This document shows positions 43,155-51,557 of a stretch of 64,000 nucleotides of DNA, in pieces; position 1 is the first letter of the stretch; each line of letters starts with the position of its first letter. This DNA comes from Glycomyces tritici. Lineage in GTDB: Bacteria > Actinomycetota > Actinomycetes > Mycobacteriales > Micromonosporaceae. The stretch covers positions 155,833 to 219,832 of the forward strand of contig NZ_JAUEMJ010000010.1 in the NCBI RefSeq assembly GCF_030403505.1, given 5' to 3'. The position numbers were made by a program, and so were the translations under genes. The notes beneath the pieces are model-generated. The model was given only the letters and a program-made list of their open reading frames with translations. It did no database searches and was not told where the DNA came from.

Positions 43155-44327
43155 ATGAAACCGCTGCTCACACCCCCCGGCCCCGACGCCCCCACTGTCG
43201 CCAGCGCGACAGTCGCAGGCGGCGCGGCCGAGACCGCGGTCCCGCACGCCCGCACCCGCGCCCCCCTGAGCGTGCAGATCCTCCGGCTCCTCCTCATCGC
43301 CGCCACCGCCTCCGTCATCGCGACCTGGCTCTGGGCCTGGCAAGGCGTGCAGGCCTACGCCTGGCCCGGCGTCGACAACGACATCACCGAACGCGGCCTC
43401 GCCTACCTGCTCATCCTCGCCCCCGCCGTCCCCGTGAACCTCATCGCCGCGATCCGCCTCGCCCGAGGCGGTCGGCGGGCGGCGCGCTACCTCGCCGCCG
43501 CCGCGGCCCTCGCCGCCGTCCAGACCGTGCTGCTCCTGACCCCGAGCGCCATGCCCCTGGCCGACACCATGAGCGACGGCTCCAACGACGTCGGCATCCG
43601 CCACCTCCTCACCACCGGGCCCCTCGTCTTCGCCGGCCTCTGGCTCGCCACCACGACCCGAGCCCGCACCTGGCTCGGCGCCGCCCCCAGGACGCGCCGC
43701 CTCCCCGGCCTCGAAGCGATCGTGTGGTGCCTCGCCCTCGCCTGCATCGTCGCCATGGGAACCGAAGTGCGCCAATGGACCCACACGGCCTCCGCCACCG
43801 GGGCCCCCGCCGGCGAGTACGCCGAACCCGGCACCTGGGCCGGCCTCGAACAGGCCGTCACCGAGACCACCGACGCGATCCCCGGCTTCACCGGCTTCAC
43901 CACCCGCACCCTCGAGGTCCAGTCCTGCGAATACCACACCCCAGCAGGCCTGCCCACCTACCGCTACCTGCTCACCTACGAACTGCGCGACAGCGCCACC
44001 GAACCCGGCGCCCCCGAACCCAGTGCCGCCGCCCCCATCGCGGCCCGCTGGAGTGAAGGCGAGTTCACCCTCACCTACGACGGCGCCACCATCGACGGCA
44101 CCCGCCTCATCACCGCCGAACGCACCTTCCCAACCGAGGAGGGCCGCGGCACGTACCCCACCGCGACCGGCGTCCATGCCATCACCCTGGCCTACACCGA
44201 GGCCCCGGCGCCGACCCTCCACCTCGAGAGCCCCTGCGTCGAACGCGCCACCGAATCCACCGAATGCATACTGCCCCAAGGCGACCCGGACACGGACACC
44301 GTCAACGGCATCACCTGCCGCGAATAG
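43155..44327 (+). CDS. Membrane protein with C-terminal extracytoplasmic domain, ESX-adjacent
   Basis: Not a recognised family. 390 residues with a ~38-residue Pro/Ala-rich N-terminus, then four hydrophobic helices (about 40-60, 78-98, 108-130, 158-175) and a fifth near 195-212. An extracytoplasmic domain from ~215 has LEVQSCEYHTPAGLPTYRYLLTYELRD, WSEGEFTLTYDG and several Cys. ATG 43155. It is convergent with the next gene (3 bp apart). Its place inside the ESX locus suggests an accessory role but there is no direct evidence. Confidence 0.72.
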   Translation: MKPLLTPPGPDAPTVASATVAGGAAETAVPHARTRAPLSVQILRLLLIAATASVIATWLWAWQGVQAYAWPGVDNDITERGLAYLLILAPAVPVNLIAAIRLARGGRRAARYLAAAAALAAVQTVLLLTPSAMPLADTMSDGSNDVGIRHLLTTGPLVFAGLWLATTTRARTWLGAAPRTRRLPGLEAIVWCLALACIVAMGTEVRQWTHTASATGAPAGEYAEPGTWAGLEQAVTETTDAIPGFTGFTTRTLEVQSCEYHTPAGLPTYRYLLTYELRDSATEPGAPEPSAAAPIAARWSEGEFTLTYDGATIDGTRLITAERTFPTEEGRGTYPTATGVHAITLAYTEAPAPTLHLESPCVERATESTECILPQGDPDTDTVNGITCRE

Positions 44328-44330
44328 CGG

Positions 44331-45170
44331 CTACCAGCTCGGCACGAATTCGGTCAGCGAAAGGTCCGCCCCGGCCGGAACGTCCTGCTTCCAGACCCGG
44401 AACTCGCGCACTGACTCCCCAGGCGGCACCGGCAGGTCGGTGAACAACCGGGCACCGCCCACCGGGGTGCCGTCGGCGCGGTGGAAGACCGCCATCAACC
44501 AGGGGTCGATCGCATGGTCGGCACTGTTCGCGACCGTCACTGAGAACCGCATCTGGCCGCGCGGCTCGTCCCCCTCGTCGATCCCGTCGACCCGGACGCC
44601 CAGCGGCGGCGCCTGCGGCTCCGGAGGCGTCCCGTCGTCGAAGGCGAACCACTCCAATCGCACGACCTCGATCGCGACGACCGGGTCGGACGGCAGGTCC
44701 TCGAAATACCGCGAGTTCCCGACCCGCACCTCGCCGCCCGGGGGCGTCATCGTGCCGTACGTGGACGTGTACCCGCCCTCCTCGTACAGCGGCACTCCGT
44801 CGACGGACACCTGCACCCCGAACCGCGCCGCGTACTCGCCGTGCGTATTGCGAATCGAAGCGCCCCAGGTGAACGCCGTGCCGTCCACCGACACGTCGTA
44901 CCCGAAATCCGCAACCGCGACAGTCGAGGCCGCCGGCGGCTCCTCCTCCGGCAGCACCTCCGCCAGCGCCGCGTAGTCGCCGGTCCCGCCCTCGTCCGGC
45001 GGCACCGACTCGGCATCCGCCACCGTTCGAGGATCGAGGAAACTCGCGGGCGCGACGGTCAAGAGGGGCGAGAAGACCAGGACCAGCAGCGAGACGGCCA
45101 GCCCCAGCGCGAACACCCAGTCAGGGATGCGAGGTGGGCGGGGAGCTGCGGGTTCGGGAGAGGGGGTCAC
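44331..45170 (-). CDS. Single-pass extracytoplasmic Ig-like (DUF4352-type) protein
   Basis: A 279-residue product from GTG 45168-45170: a short Pro-rich cytoplasmic start, one helix (VFALGLAVSLLVLVFSPLLTV, ~18-40), then an all-beta extracytoplasmic region of two related sandwich domains (STVAVADFGYDVSVDGTAFTWGASIRNTHGEYAARFGVQVSVDG; GVRVDGIDEGDEPRGQMRFSVTVANSADHAID). A -10 TATGAT (minus strand, 45177-45182) lies 6 bases before the GTG, indicating a leaderless mRNA and supporting this start over longer ones. Function unknown. Divergent from the gene at 45265. Confidence 0.72.
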   Translation of the reverse strand: MTPSPEPAAPRPPRIPDWVFALGLAVSLLVLVFSPLLTVAPASFLDPRTVADAESVPPDEGGTGDYAALAEVLPEEEPPAASTVAVADFGYDVSVDGTAFTWGASIRNTHGEYAARFGVQVSVDGVPLYEEGGYTSTYGTMTPPGGEVRVGNSRYFEDLPSDPVVAIEVVRLEWFAFDDGTPPEPQAPPLGVRVDGIDEGDEPRGQMRFSVTVANSADHAIDPWLMAVFHRADGTPVGGARLFTDLPVPPGESVREFRVWKQDVPAGADLSLTEFVPSW

Positions 45171-45264
45171 GCCGCCATCATAGAAATCGGCCGCAACCGT
45201 GTGGAACTCCCGCAGTACGGTGGGTCGCGATCCCGTGAGCCCCCGAACCGCCCAAGGAACCCCG

Positions 45265-46422
45265 ATGGCCGTCCGCCCTGGCAACCCCGATGCTCGTCCG
45301 CCGAAGCGCTGGCCCGACGTACCCATGCAGGCCCGCACCCGCCGCCGGATCGCCGTGGCCGTCCCCCTGATCCTCGCCCTCGGCGCGGGCATCTACACCG
45401 CGCGCTGGATCGACACGGGCCGCGAGGCGGACGAACCGGTCGAGACCGTGCGGGCCTTCCTCGAAGCCTCCCGCTCCGGGGATGTGGAAGCGGCACTGGC
45501 CATGACGACCGGGGACCCGAACGGTGCGAGGGACCTGCTCGTCCCCGAGGCGATGAGCACCGACTGGGAGGTCCAGGGTCTCGGCCTCCAGTCCTGGTCG
45601 CCGTACACCGACTACGCCACGGTGTGGGCGACCATCAAGGGGCCCAACGACACCGAACTCACGACGGTGTTCGACCTCGAGCCCGACGGCGACCACTGGA
45701 AGGTGGCGGACCCGTTCGCGACATTGACCATCGATGCGCCCCCTGTGCCCTATGTGGACGTCAACGGATTCACGCTGCCGATGTCTACCGAGCCGTTCAC
45801 GAGTTACGACTTCTCGCTGCTCCCGGGCTCGTACCAGCTCTACGAGGACCCTCCCGAGTTCTTCGCCTACGACGCTGAACCGCTGCTCGCCCTGGGGAGT
45901 CGCCTCGTGAACGCGGACGGGTCGGAGACGCCGGTCCTGCGCGGGACCTTCGAGGGGTTCACTGCGGTCGAGGGCGACGAACCGGAGCTCAACGCCCGGC
46001 TCGCCGCCTACCTGGACGCGTGCATGGCGGACCCTGAGGGGCCCGAGGTCTACGGCTGCCCGTTCGACCTGCAGCAGCGGGACCTCGGCGACGCCTCCTT
46101 CAGCGCGGGCGACGACAACCGCTGGGAGATCATCGAATACCCCCAGGTGACCGCCGCCGGCTTCGGCGGCCCCGTCTATGCCGAAGGGCTCGGATTCGGA
46201 CTGCTGACCCGCAATGAAGGCCGCTCCCGCGTCACGGCTGTCGATTCGGCGACGGGCGAGGAGCGCGTGTTCGAGTGCACGATCTCCACGGACGGCCTCT
46301 ACCTGGTCTACGACGAGACCGGCGACTACGCCATCGGCCCGAACCAGGACCCGAACCCCGCCACCGACCCCGACCCGGCCGCCTGGCAGGACGGCTACGA
46401 GTCCTGGTGCGAGCCGGCCTGA
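45265..46422 (+). CDS. Single-pass extracytoplasmic protein, ESX-adjacent
   Basis: A 385-residue protein from ATG 45265 (AAGGAA upstream; another ATG at 45325 is possible). One helix (~28-47: IAVAVPLILALGAGIYTA) and an extracytoplasmic part whose first ~110 residues resemble an NTF2-like/DUF4878 domain (EPVETVRAFLEASRSGDVEAALAMTTGDP, DYATVWATIKG, VFDLEPDGDHWKVADPF). A second beta-rich domain follows with paired cysteines. Similar in layout to the gene at 34632. Function unknown. Confidence 0.72.
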   Translation: MAVRPGNPDARPPKRWPDVPMQARTRRRIAVAVPLILALGAGIYTARWIDTGREADEPVETVRAFLEASRSGDVEAALAMTTGDPNGARDLLVPEAMSTDWEVQGLGLQSWSPYTDYATVWATIKGPNDTELTTVFDLEPDGDHWKVADPFATLTIDAPPVPYVDVNGFTLPMSTEPFTSYDFSLLPGSYQLYEDPPEFFAYDAEPLLALGSRLVNADGSETPVLRGTFEGFTAVEGDEPELNARLAAYLDACMADPEGPEVYGCPFDLQQRDLGDASFSAGDDNRWEIIEYPQVTAAGFGGPVYAEGLGFGLLTRNEGRSRVTAVDSATGEERVFECTISTDGLYLVYDETGDYAIGPNQDPNPATDPDPAAWQDGYESWCEPA

Positions 46423-46472
46423 TGACAACCGCCGCACCCGCACGTTTCTGTTCCCCCGCTGCCGGCTCCTGA

Positions 46473-46666
46473 CGCTCGCAGCAGTCGCCGCCCTTCGTGG
46501 TCGAGATCGACGGCAGCACTGCATTCGTCGCCAGCTCCCGCATCCCCGAAATCGGCGAAGGCCTCTACAGGGAGGCGACCCCAGTCGCTCCCCTCCACCG
46601 CCTTCACCGAATAAGGCCTCCTGCGCTTGGTCCGGTATCTTGTGGGACAGAGCGGACCGCGCTGTA
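46473..46666 (+). pseudogene. Possible remnant coding fragment
   Basis: Between two stop codons the frame reads SPPFVVEIDGSTAFVASSRIPEIGEGLYREATP, a well-formed beta-rich peptide with normal codon bias, but without a start codon or ribosome site. It follows directly after the gene at 45265 and may be a decayed C-terminal piece of a related protein. It is too short to assign. Confidence 0.3.
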
Positions 46667-46696
46667 ACGACCGGCACACGGAAGGGGTCTCACCCT

Positions 46697-48211
46697 ATGG
46701 CCACACCTCTCACGCCAATCCCTCCGAAACCCCAACCAGCGCAACGCAATCCAGGACCACTTGCTGTATTCGGAGCAGGGCTCGCAGCCCTCGCCACGGC
46801 AGCGGTCATCGCCGCGACTCCAGGCACGGCCCTGGCGCAGGACCCGACTTATGAAGCCGACAACGCCTGGGTCCCCGAGCAGGTGCAGGCCCCTGCCGCT
46901 TGGGAGACCACCAAGGGCAAAGGCGTCACCGTCGCGGTGCTGGACACCGGAATCAACGACCACCCGTTTTTCGCTGACAAGGACATCCTGCCCGGCTATT
47001 CCGCGCTCGGAACCGAGGATGGAACCGGCTGGAATGATACGGACGGACATGGATCCGCTATTGCTGCCGCTGTCCTACTGACAGCGCCTGAGGCCACCAT
47101 CATGCCCGTCCGCATTGGTACAGGTGCGTCGGTTCTGTCAGGTGGCATGGGCGACATACAGTTTGACGCTGTTCGATGGGCGGTCGACAATGGGGCAGAT
47201 GTCCTGGTGGTTCCTTGGGCAATCTATGGCCGAGGATTTGAAGGGGATTACCTCGAGGTCCTCCAGTACGCAATCGATAAAGGCGCGATGATCATTGCAT
47301 CAGCAGGCAATGATCCGGACGAAGAGGTTCCCTATCCAGGATTTGTGCCTGGCGTAGTGACTGTGACAGGTACCGATCGCAATGGTGACATCTGGTTCGA
47401 GAACACCACCACTGGGCCGGAAGTAGAACTTGCGGCACCAGCTGACTCGATGACCGCGCCGTTGCCACAGGACAGTTCACTTGGAAACACGGATCTCTAC
47501 GCCGACGTTGTCGGCGGCACCTCAATGGGCTCGGGCGTTGCAGGCGGTGTCGCTGCATTGACTTGGGCCTCGCATCCGGATCTCGACGCGAGCAATGTCA
47601 TCCAGCGCATGATCCAGACAGCAGGTGACGGCAGCGGCAATAAGGCCGAAGACACGGGATATGGATTGGTGAACGCTGACCAAGCCGTTCATGCGGAGGG
47701 CATCGAAGAAGTCGCCGAGAACCCGCTCGGTTACCCGATGGGTGAGGCGGGCGCGAGTGGGGCGTCTCCTGATGATGAGGGCACCGACGAGCCTACCGAA
47801 TCTGAGGCCGTCGACGAGTCTGCAGGTCCGGCCGCCGGTGGAGCAGAGGCTAGCAAGGAATCGAACCTCTCGACCACCATAGTGGTCGCTGCGGCGGTCG
47901 TACTTATCGGCGCAGCGATTGCCGTCTGGCTCGTTCTTCGGGGGCGTGGCCGAAAGAACGCCGCTGCCGGAGAGCCCGGACCGTACAACCCGGCCAGTAG
48001 TCCAGTGCAAGGCGGGTACCAGCAGCCACCTGCAATGCAGCAGCAGTACGGTGGCCCGCCAATGGGCGGCAGCCAGGGATACGGCGCTCCGCCTCCTCCT
48101 GGCCCACAGGGCTACAGCAGCCCACCTCGCGCTCAACAAGGCTTCACTCTTCCTCCGAACGGCGGGGATCAGGGCACGCCCTGGCGACCGAGTGATCCGA
48201 ACCGGCAGTAG
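46697..48211 (+). CDS. Mycosin-like subtilisin (S8) protease, lower-GC gene
   Basis: A 504-residue type VII-associated protease: signal peptide ~22-48 (GPLAVFGAGLAALATAAVIAATPGTALAQ), peptidase S8 domain with Asp in VAVLDTGIND, His in DTDGHGSAIAA, and Ser in GGTSMGSGVAGG, then an acidic Ser/Glu linker, one membrane helix (TTIVVAAAVVLIGAAIAVWLVL, ~395-417) and an ~85-residue cytoplasmic Gly/Pro/Gln tail. Catalytic triad complete. Codon use is clearly less G/C-biased than in its neighbours (ATT, GAT, AAT and TTT codons common), suggesting acquisition from another actinobacterium. A second mycosin is at 51558; they may serve different substrates. Confidence 0.88.
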   Translation: MATPLTPIPPKPQPAQRNPGPLAVFGAGLAALATAAVIAATPGTALAQDPTYEADNAWVPEQVQAPAAWETTKGKGVTVAVLDTGINDHPFFADKDILPGYSALGTEDGTGWNDTDGHGSAIAAAVLLTAPEATIMPVRIGTGASVLSGGMGDIQFDAVRWAVDNGADVLVVPWAIYGRGFEGDYLEVLQYAIDKGAMIIASAGNDPDEEVPYPGFVPGVVTVTGTDRNGDIWFENTTTGPEVELAAPADSMTAPLPQDSSLGNTDLYADVVGGTSMGSGVAGGVAALTWASHPDLDASNVIQRMIQTAGDGSGNKAEDTGYGLVNADQAVHAEGIEEVAENPLGYPMGEAGASGASPDDEGTDEPTESEAVDESAGPAAGGAEASKESNLSTTIVVAAAVVLIGAAIAVWLVLRGRGRKNAAAGEPGPYNPASSPVQGGYQQPPAMQQQYGGPPMGGSQGYGAPPPPGPQGYSSPPRAQQGFTLPPNGGDQGTPWRPSDPNRQ

Positions 48212-48229
48212 AGCATCAAGAAGGGGCCC

Positions 48230-48254
48230 AAGCGCGATGCGTTCGGGCCCCTTC
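48230..48254 (+). terminator. Terminator of the mycosin-like gene
   Basis: GAAGGGGCCC (48230-48239) pairs with GGGCCCCTTC (48245-48254). G/C-rich, no long T run. Confidence 0.8.
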
Positions 48255-48271
48255 AACGTGCCGCTCGAAAA

Positions 48272-48313
48272 CGCCAGAGGGGCGGTTGATCTTTGGCAAC
48301 CACTCCTCTGGCG
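48272..48313 (-). terminator. Terminator of the convergent PPE-like gene
   Basis: CGCCAGAGG (48272-48280) pairs with CCTCTGGCG (48305-48313), with a second internal pairing GGTTG/CAACC. It lies just past the stop of the gene at 48326. Confidence 0.65.
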
Positions 48314-48325
48314 TCTCAGCGTCCG

Positions 48326-49585
48326 TCAGTCGTCGTCATCGTCGTCGAGTTCTTCACGACGAACGTTGTTCTGGCTCCAGTCGACATCGTCCTCCCGCAG
48401 CCAGGTCTCGCGGGTGTACGTCTCTTCGTCGTCATCGTCGTTGTACCCGGAGCGGGTACCGCCACGAGGGTTGTTGCCGCCGCTGCCGCCACGACCGATC
48501 GTGTTGCGGCTGGTCGAAGAGAGGCGGTTTCCGGTGTTGCCTCCGCGGCTGCTGTTGGCGCCGGAACGAGCAGGGCTCGACCCCGGCTTGCCGCCGTTCG
48601 CGCCAGAGCGCGCAGGGCTGGTGCCGGCACCGCGATTGCCACCCGACGAACCACCCTGGGAAGGGCCGAAAAGTCCGGTGCCACCGGGAATGGTGGCGCC
48701 GCCCGTGCCGCCGGTCCCGCCACCGGTCGGGAAGCCGCCCCCGCCGCCTCCACCCTGAAGGGTGGCGCTGGCAAGACCACCGACATCCGAGTCGACATCG
48801 TCGTAGGAACCGAAGCCCCAGTCGTCTGCAACCGGGTCGAGGTCGTCGGACTGATCCACCGGGTCGAAACCGCCCGGAGTATCGGCGAAGCCGTCGCCGT
48901 CGAGGTCGGTGGACTGGTCTGCCGGGACACTGCCGAGCGAATTCGAAGAGTTCAGCGCGGTCTCGGAGAACACGCCGCCGGTCGGCTTCGTGTAGGTGCT
49001 GTTACCGGGCATGTCGCTCGGCGGGGGTGGCGGAAGTTCGCCGAAGGTCTCTTCGTTTGCCTTGGCGTAATGGTCGCCAAGATCAGCAACGATCTTGGCA
49101 AGTTCGCCGTGTTTTGTGTTGAGGTCGTTCTGGTACTCCTGCTGCCACTGAGTCTTCTTGGACTGAGCCTCAGCGCTAGCGGGATCGACATGCTTCGTGC
49201 TCTCAACCCAGTCTTCGTACTCGTCGATGTACGCGGGGTTGAGGGTCTCGGACTGAGTCTGAGCTTCTTTGAGGTACTGAGCCAGCCGAGGGATAGCGAT
49301 TTCTCCAGCGTCTTGCATTCCCATCTCGGACTCGACGCTGTACTGCTTGACCAGGTTCATCCGGCCATGGAACTCGTCCGAGGCAGGGCCGGTCCACTGC
49401 GTGCGGAGCGAAGCGACGTGCGTGTCCATCTCCTCGCGCGCGGCCTTCATGCCGCTCGCGGCGGAGACCCAGATGTAGCCCGCCTGTTCGACGGTGTAGT
49501 CGTCGCCTTCGTGGAGCATGTCCCAGAGCTGCTGGTGGGTATAGGTGCTCTTGTAGTAGTCGACACCTTTGCCTTTGGCGGCCAT
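48326..49585 (-). CDS. WXG/PPE-like protein with Gly-rich region and polyacidic tail
   Basis: A 419-residue probable type VII client. Residues 1-190 are helical with LWDMLHEGDDYTVEQAGYIWVSAASGMKAAREEMDTHVASLRTQWTGPASDEFHGRM; the QWTGPASDEF turn is the W-x-G analogue of PPE/WXG100 proteins. Residues ~190-260 are Pro then Asp/Ser-rich, ~260-370 Gly/Ser/Thr/Asn/Arg-rich, and the end is strongly acidic (DDDDEE..., EELDDDDDD). No signal peptide, as expected for ESX substrates. Transcribed 46 bp after the gene at 49632, away from the esx pair. Substrate status is inferred. Confidence 0.78.
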   Translation of the reverse strand: MAAKGKGVDYYKSTYTHQQLWDMLHEGDDYTVEQAGYIWVSAASGMKAAREEMDTHVASLRTQWTGPASDEFHGRMNLVKQYSVESEMGMQDAGEIAIPRLAQYLKEAQTQSETLNPAYIDEYEDWVESTKHVDPASAEAQSKKTQWQQEYQNDLNTKHGELAKIVADLGDHYAKANEETFGELPPPPPSDMPGNSTYTKPTGGVFSETALNSSNSLGSVPADQSTDLDGDGFADTPGGFDPVDQSDDLDPVADDWGFGSYDDVDSDVGGLASATLQGGGGGGGFPTGGGTGGTGGATIPGGTGLFGPSQGGSSGGNRGAGTSPARSGANGGKPGSSPARSGANSSRGGNTGNRLSSTSRNTIGRGGSGGNNPRGGTRSGYNDDDDEETYTRETWLREDDVDWSQNNVRREELDDDDDD

Positions 49586-49631
49586 CTTCGACTCCTTCCT
49601 AGGGGGTCAGGTCTTCAGCGATGAACGAGGA

Positions 49632-50240
49632 CTAGAGCACTCGAGGCTGCTCTTCGGTGCCGGGGTCCGCACCGGTGCCGGACTCGTCGCCTGCGGGCGC
49701 GTCGCCGCCGCGCTGGTTCTCCGAACGGGCCTCGTCCACGTCGCCGGCCGTGATGTGACCGCTGCTGGAGTCGAACTCGCTCTGGATGTTGACCACGTCT
49801 GCCGAGACGTTGCCGTCGTTCTCGAGATAGCTTTCTTTGATGTCCTGGCTGACCACGCGACCAGTGTCGAGACCGTGCACGACCCGGTCGAGTTGCTCGG
49901 CGCGAGAAGGATAGAAGACGGTCCGGTACGCCTCCTGCAGCTCGAGCGCGTCGTCGAAGCCGCCGAGCTTGAGGTTCTGCGCGTCGACCTCCTGCATGGC
50001 GCCCATGCTGAGGTAGTCCTGGTTCCAGCTCTCTTTGATGGTGACGACGGTGCCACCGAGGACCCGGTCTCGGAAGAGGCCGAGGTCCTGGATTGTGGTA
50101 TCCATCTTCGAGATGAACTCGTCGAAGGACTCTTCGGTCATCTGGGTTGTCACACCGGTCGAGGAGTTCGTGACCGAGTACAGGTTCTCGCTCGCGTCGT
50201 AGCTAGCTGTGTAGCCGGAGTCGGCGTCCAACAACGTCAT
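49632..50240 (-). CDS. ESX-adjacent hypothetical protein
   Basis: A 202-residue protein from ATG 50238-50240. The first ~70 residues (SGYTASYDASENLYSVTNSSTGVTTQMTEESFDEFISKMDTTIQDL) look like a YbaB-like or Esx-associated alpha/beta start, followed by a helical middle (SMGAMQEVDAQNLKLGGFDDALELQEAYRTVFYPSRAEQLDRVVHGLD) and an acidic, disordered C-terminus. No signal or membrane helix. Longer frames upstream are low-complexity and lack a site. It shares an mRNA with the WXG/PPE-like gene downstream, so the two may be partners exported together; that is inference. Confidence 0.65.
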   Translation of the reverse strand: MTLLDADSGYTASYDASENLYSVTNSSTGVTTQMTEESFDEFISKMDTTIQDLGLFRDRVLGGTVVTIKESWNQDYLSMGAMQEVDAQNLKLGGFDDALELQEAYRTVFYPSRAEQLDRVVHGLDTGRVVSQDIKESYLENDGNVSADVVNIQSEFDSSSGHITAGDVDEARSENQRGGDAPAGDESGTGADPGTEEQPRVL

Positions 50241-50737
50241 CACCTCGGTGCAATGAATCGGGTTTACAGGGGGATATCGACCCGAGCCGTTCGGCGTGGC
50301 GCTGCGGGCACGGTCGCTCGATTGTGCTGAGTTCCAGCATACCGAGCGGCGACCACCTGGGCCGAACAGGTCGTCCCGCATGGCACGAAAGCGGGAGTTC
50401 GGGACACAAGTCGTCAGCAGCCGCATCCGCCGCCATCGTCGACATCGCGCCGGCGCCCGTTCGCCCTGGTAAGACCGGTTTGCGTACCGTCTTGCCTCGC
50501 AGTCGAACGACAGGGTCCTGCACTCACCCGATCGGGGGAGGACCGCCTGCGGAGCTGGCACAAAGTGGGGATACACGGCCGCCTCCGATGCTTGTAAACT
50601 CAGAGGCGCACCGCCAACCCGGTGAGTTTGCACGGACGGGTTATGGTGACTGCGGAATCGATCAATACTCACTGGGATACCCCTGCAGGCCTAGGTTTCT
50701 AGCGCCTCAGCCCCGGTTATTCACCTGGAGGTGAAAT
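50241..50737. other. Divergent regulatory region of the esx pair
   Basis: No gene is seen in this ~500-bp gap. It separates the minus-strand gene at 49632-50240 from esxB. A TATGGT near 50642 is a weak -10 candidate without a good -35. The esxB ribosome binding site lies in a small palindrome (50719-50734). Confidence 0.4.
50719..50734 (+). promoter_or_regulatory. Hairpin over the esxB ribosome binding site
   Basis: TTCACCT (50719-50725) and AGGTGAA (50728-50734) are exact inverted copies, so the mRNA can fold a 6-bp stem with a UGGA loop that covers the GGAGGTGA site 4 bases before ATG 50738. This could damp translation or act as a switch. Confidence 0.5.
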
Positions 50738-51043
50738 ATGGGCAATGTCGCAATGGACACAGAAACAGTCGCCCAAGCCGCGACTGACACCGTCAACGCG
50801 AAGCTCTCGGTCGACGGCAACCTCGCTCGACTGAAGGCACTGTGCGACGAGCTCGCCTCTTCCTGGTCCGGCCAGGGTGCGGCAGCGTTCGCCAACGTCA
50901 TGCAGGCGTGGGACATCGAGGCTGCGAAGCTCCTCGACGCGCTCCAGGACATCGCCGACAGCCTTGACGCCTCGTCCGCTGCGCAGGCGGAAATGGACGC
51001 CGAGTCCAACTCCGAGTTCGGCGCCTTCGACGGCGAACTGTAG
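50738..51043 (+). CDS. WXG100 protein, EsxB-like
   Basis: A 101-residue WXG100 protein: two helices with the turn SSWSGQGAAAF (W-S-G) near residue 43. Such proteins pair with a sister to form a four-helix bundle that is exported by the EccC machine; the CFP-10-like partner normally carries a YxxxD/E export signal after its second helix. No tyrosine occurs in the tail here (SNSEFGAFDGEL), but the sister has YQETE. Starts at ATG 50738. The pair is the likely defining substrate of this ESX locus. Confidence 0.93.
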   Translation: MGNVAMDTETVAQAATDTVNAKLSVDGNLARLKALCDELASSWSGQGAAAFANVMQAWDIEAAKLLDALQDIADSLDASSAAQAEMDAESNSEFGAFDGEL

Positions 51044-51077
51044 ACCTTCCCCCAAAAACCAAGGAAAGAGGTGAACC

Positions 51078-51362
51078 ATGGGTTCTCGTATTGCTATGAG
51101 CTACGAGGAGCTCGAAGCGGCAACTGCTGAGATCGCGTCGCAGTCTGGTGAAATGACCAGCACGCTCGCCGACCTCCGCACCCAGCTCGAAGCCCTCGAC
51201 TGGACCGGTGGCGACCAGGCCGCCTACGAAGAGGCCAAGGCCCAGTGGGACTCGTCCTTCGAGAAGATCAACGACATCCTCGAAGCCGTCGGCCGCGCGG
51301 TCGACAACGCGAAGAACCGCTACCAGGAGACGGAAGCCGCAAACGCCAGCCGTTTCGCGTAG
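51078..51362 (+). CDS. WXG100 protein, EsxA-like, with export motif
   Basis: A 94-residue WXG100 protein with the turn LDWTGGDQAAYEEAKAQW (W-T-G) near residue 43 and a C-terminal YxxxE export signal in RYQETEAANASRF. AAGAGGTG precedes ATG 51078. It lies 34 bp after its sister gene, and the two should form a heterodimer recognised by EccC's last ATPase domain. The YxxxE being here assigns the signal-bearing role to this protein. Confidence 0.94.
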   Translation: MGSRIAMSYEELEAATAEIASQSGEMTSTLADLRTQLEALDWTGGDQAAYEEAKAQWDSSFEKINDILEAVGRAVDNAKNRYQETEAANASRFA

Positions 51363-51387
51363 CAGTTTCCCCGAGCTCGAAGACGAC

Positions 51388-51426
51388 AAGAAACCCGGGT
51401 AGTCCACAGGACAGCCCGGGTTTCTT
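51388..51426 (+). terminator. Terminator of the esx pair
   Basis: AAGAAACCCGGG (51388-51399) pairs with CCCGGGTTTCTT (51415-51426), giving a T-rich descending arm. Confidence 0.88.
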
Positions 51427-51514
51427 CATACCCCGCGATGCAGGCGTGCCCGCGAGGACACCACGCACGGCACCGGCATATCCCGGGCGGGAAGCCACGG
51501 CTCCACCAGACGAA

Positions 51515-51544
51515 GAAGGGCGGGACCACCCGGTCCCGCCCTTC
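51515..51544 (-). terminator. Terminator of mycP
   Basis: GAAGGGCGGGACC (51515-51527) pairs with GGTCCCGCCCTTC (51532-51544). Confidence 0.85.
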
Positions 51545-51557
51545 CCTGCAGAATGCG

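Noticed and set aside
42897..44279. 460-codon Gly-rich frame opposite the membrane protein at 43155
   Set aside because: Low-complexity shadow that begins within the palindrome; the plus-strand frame has proper membrane helices.
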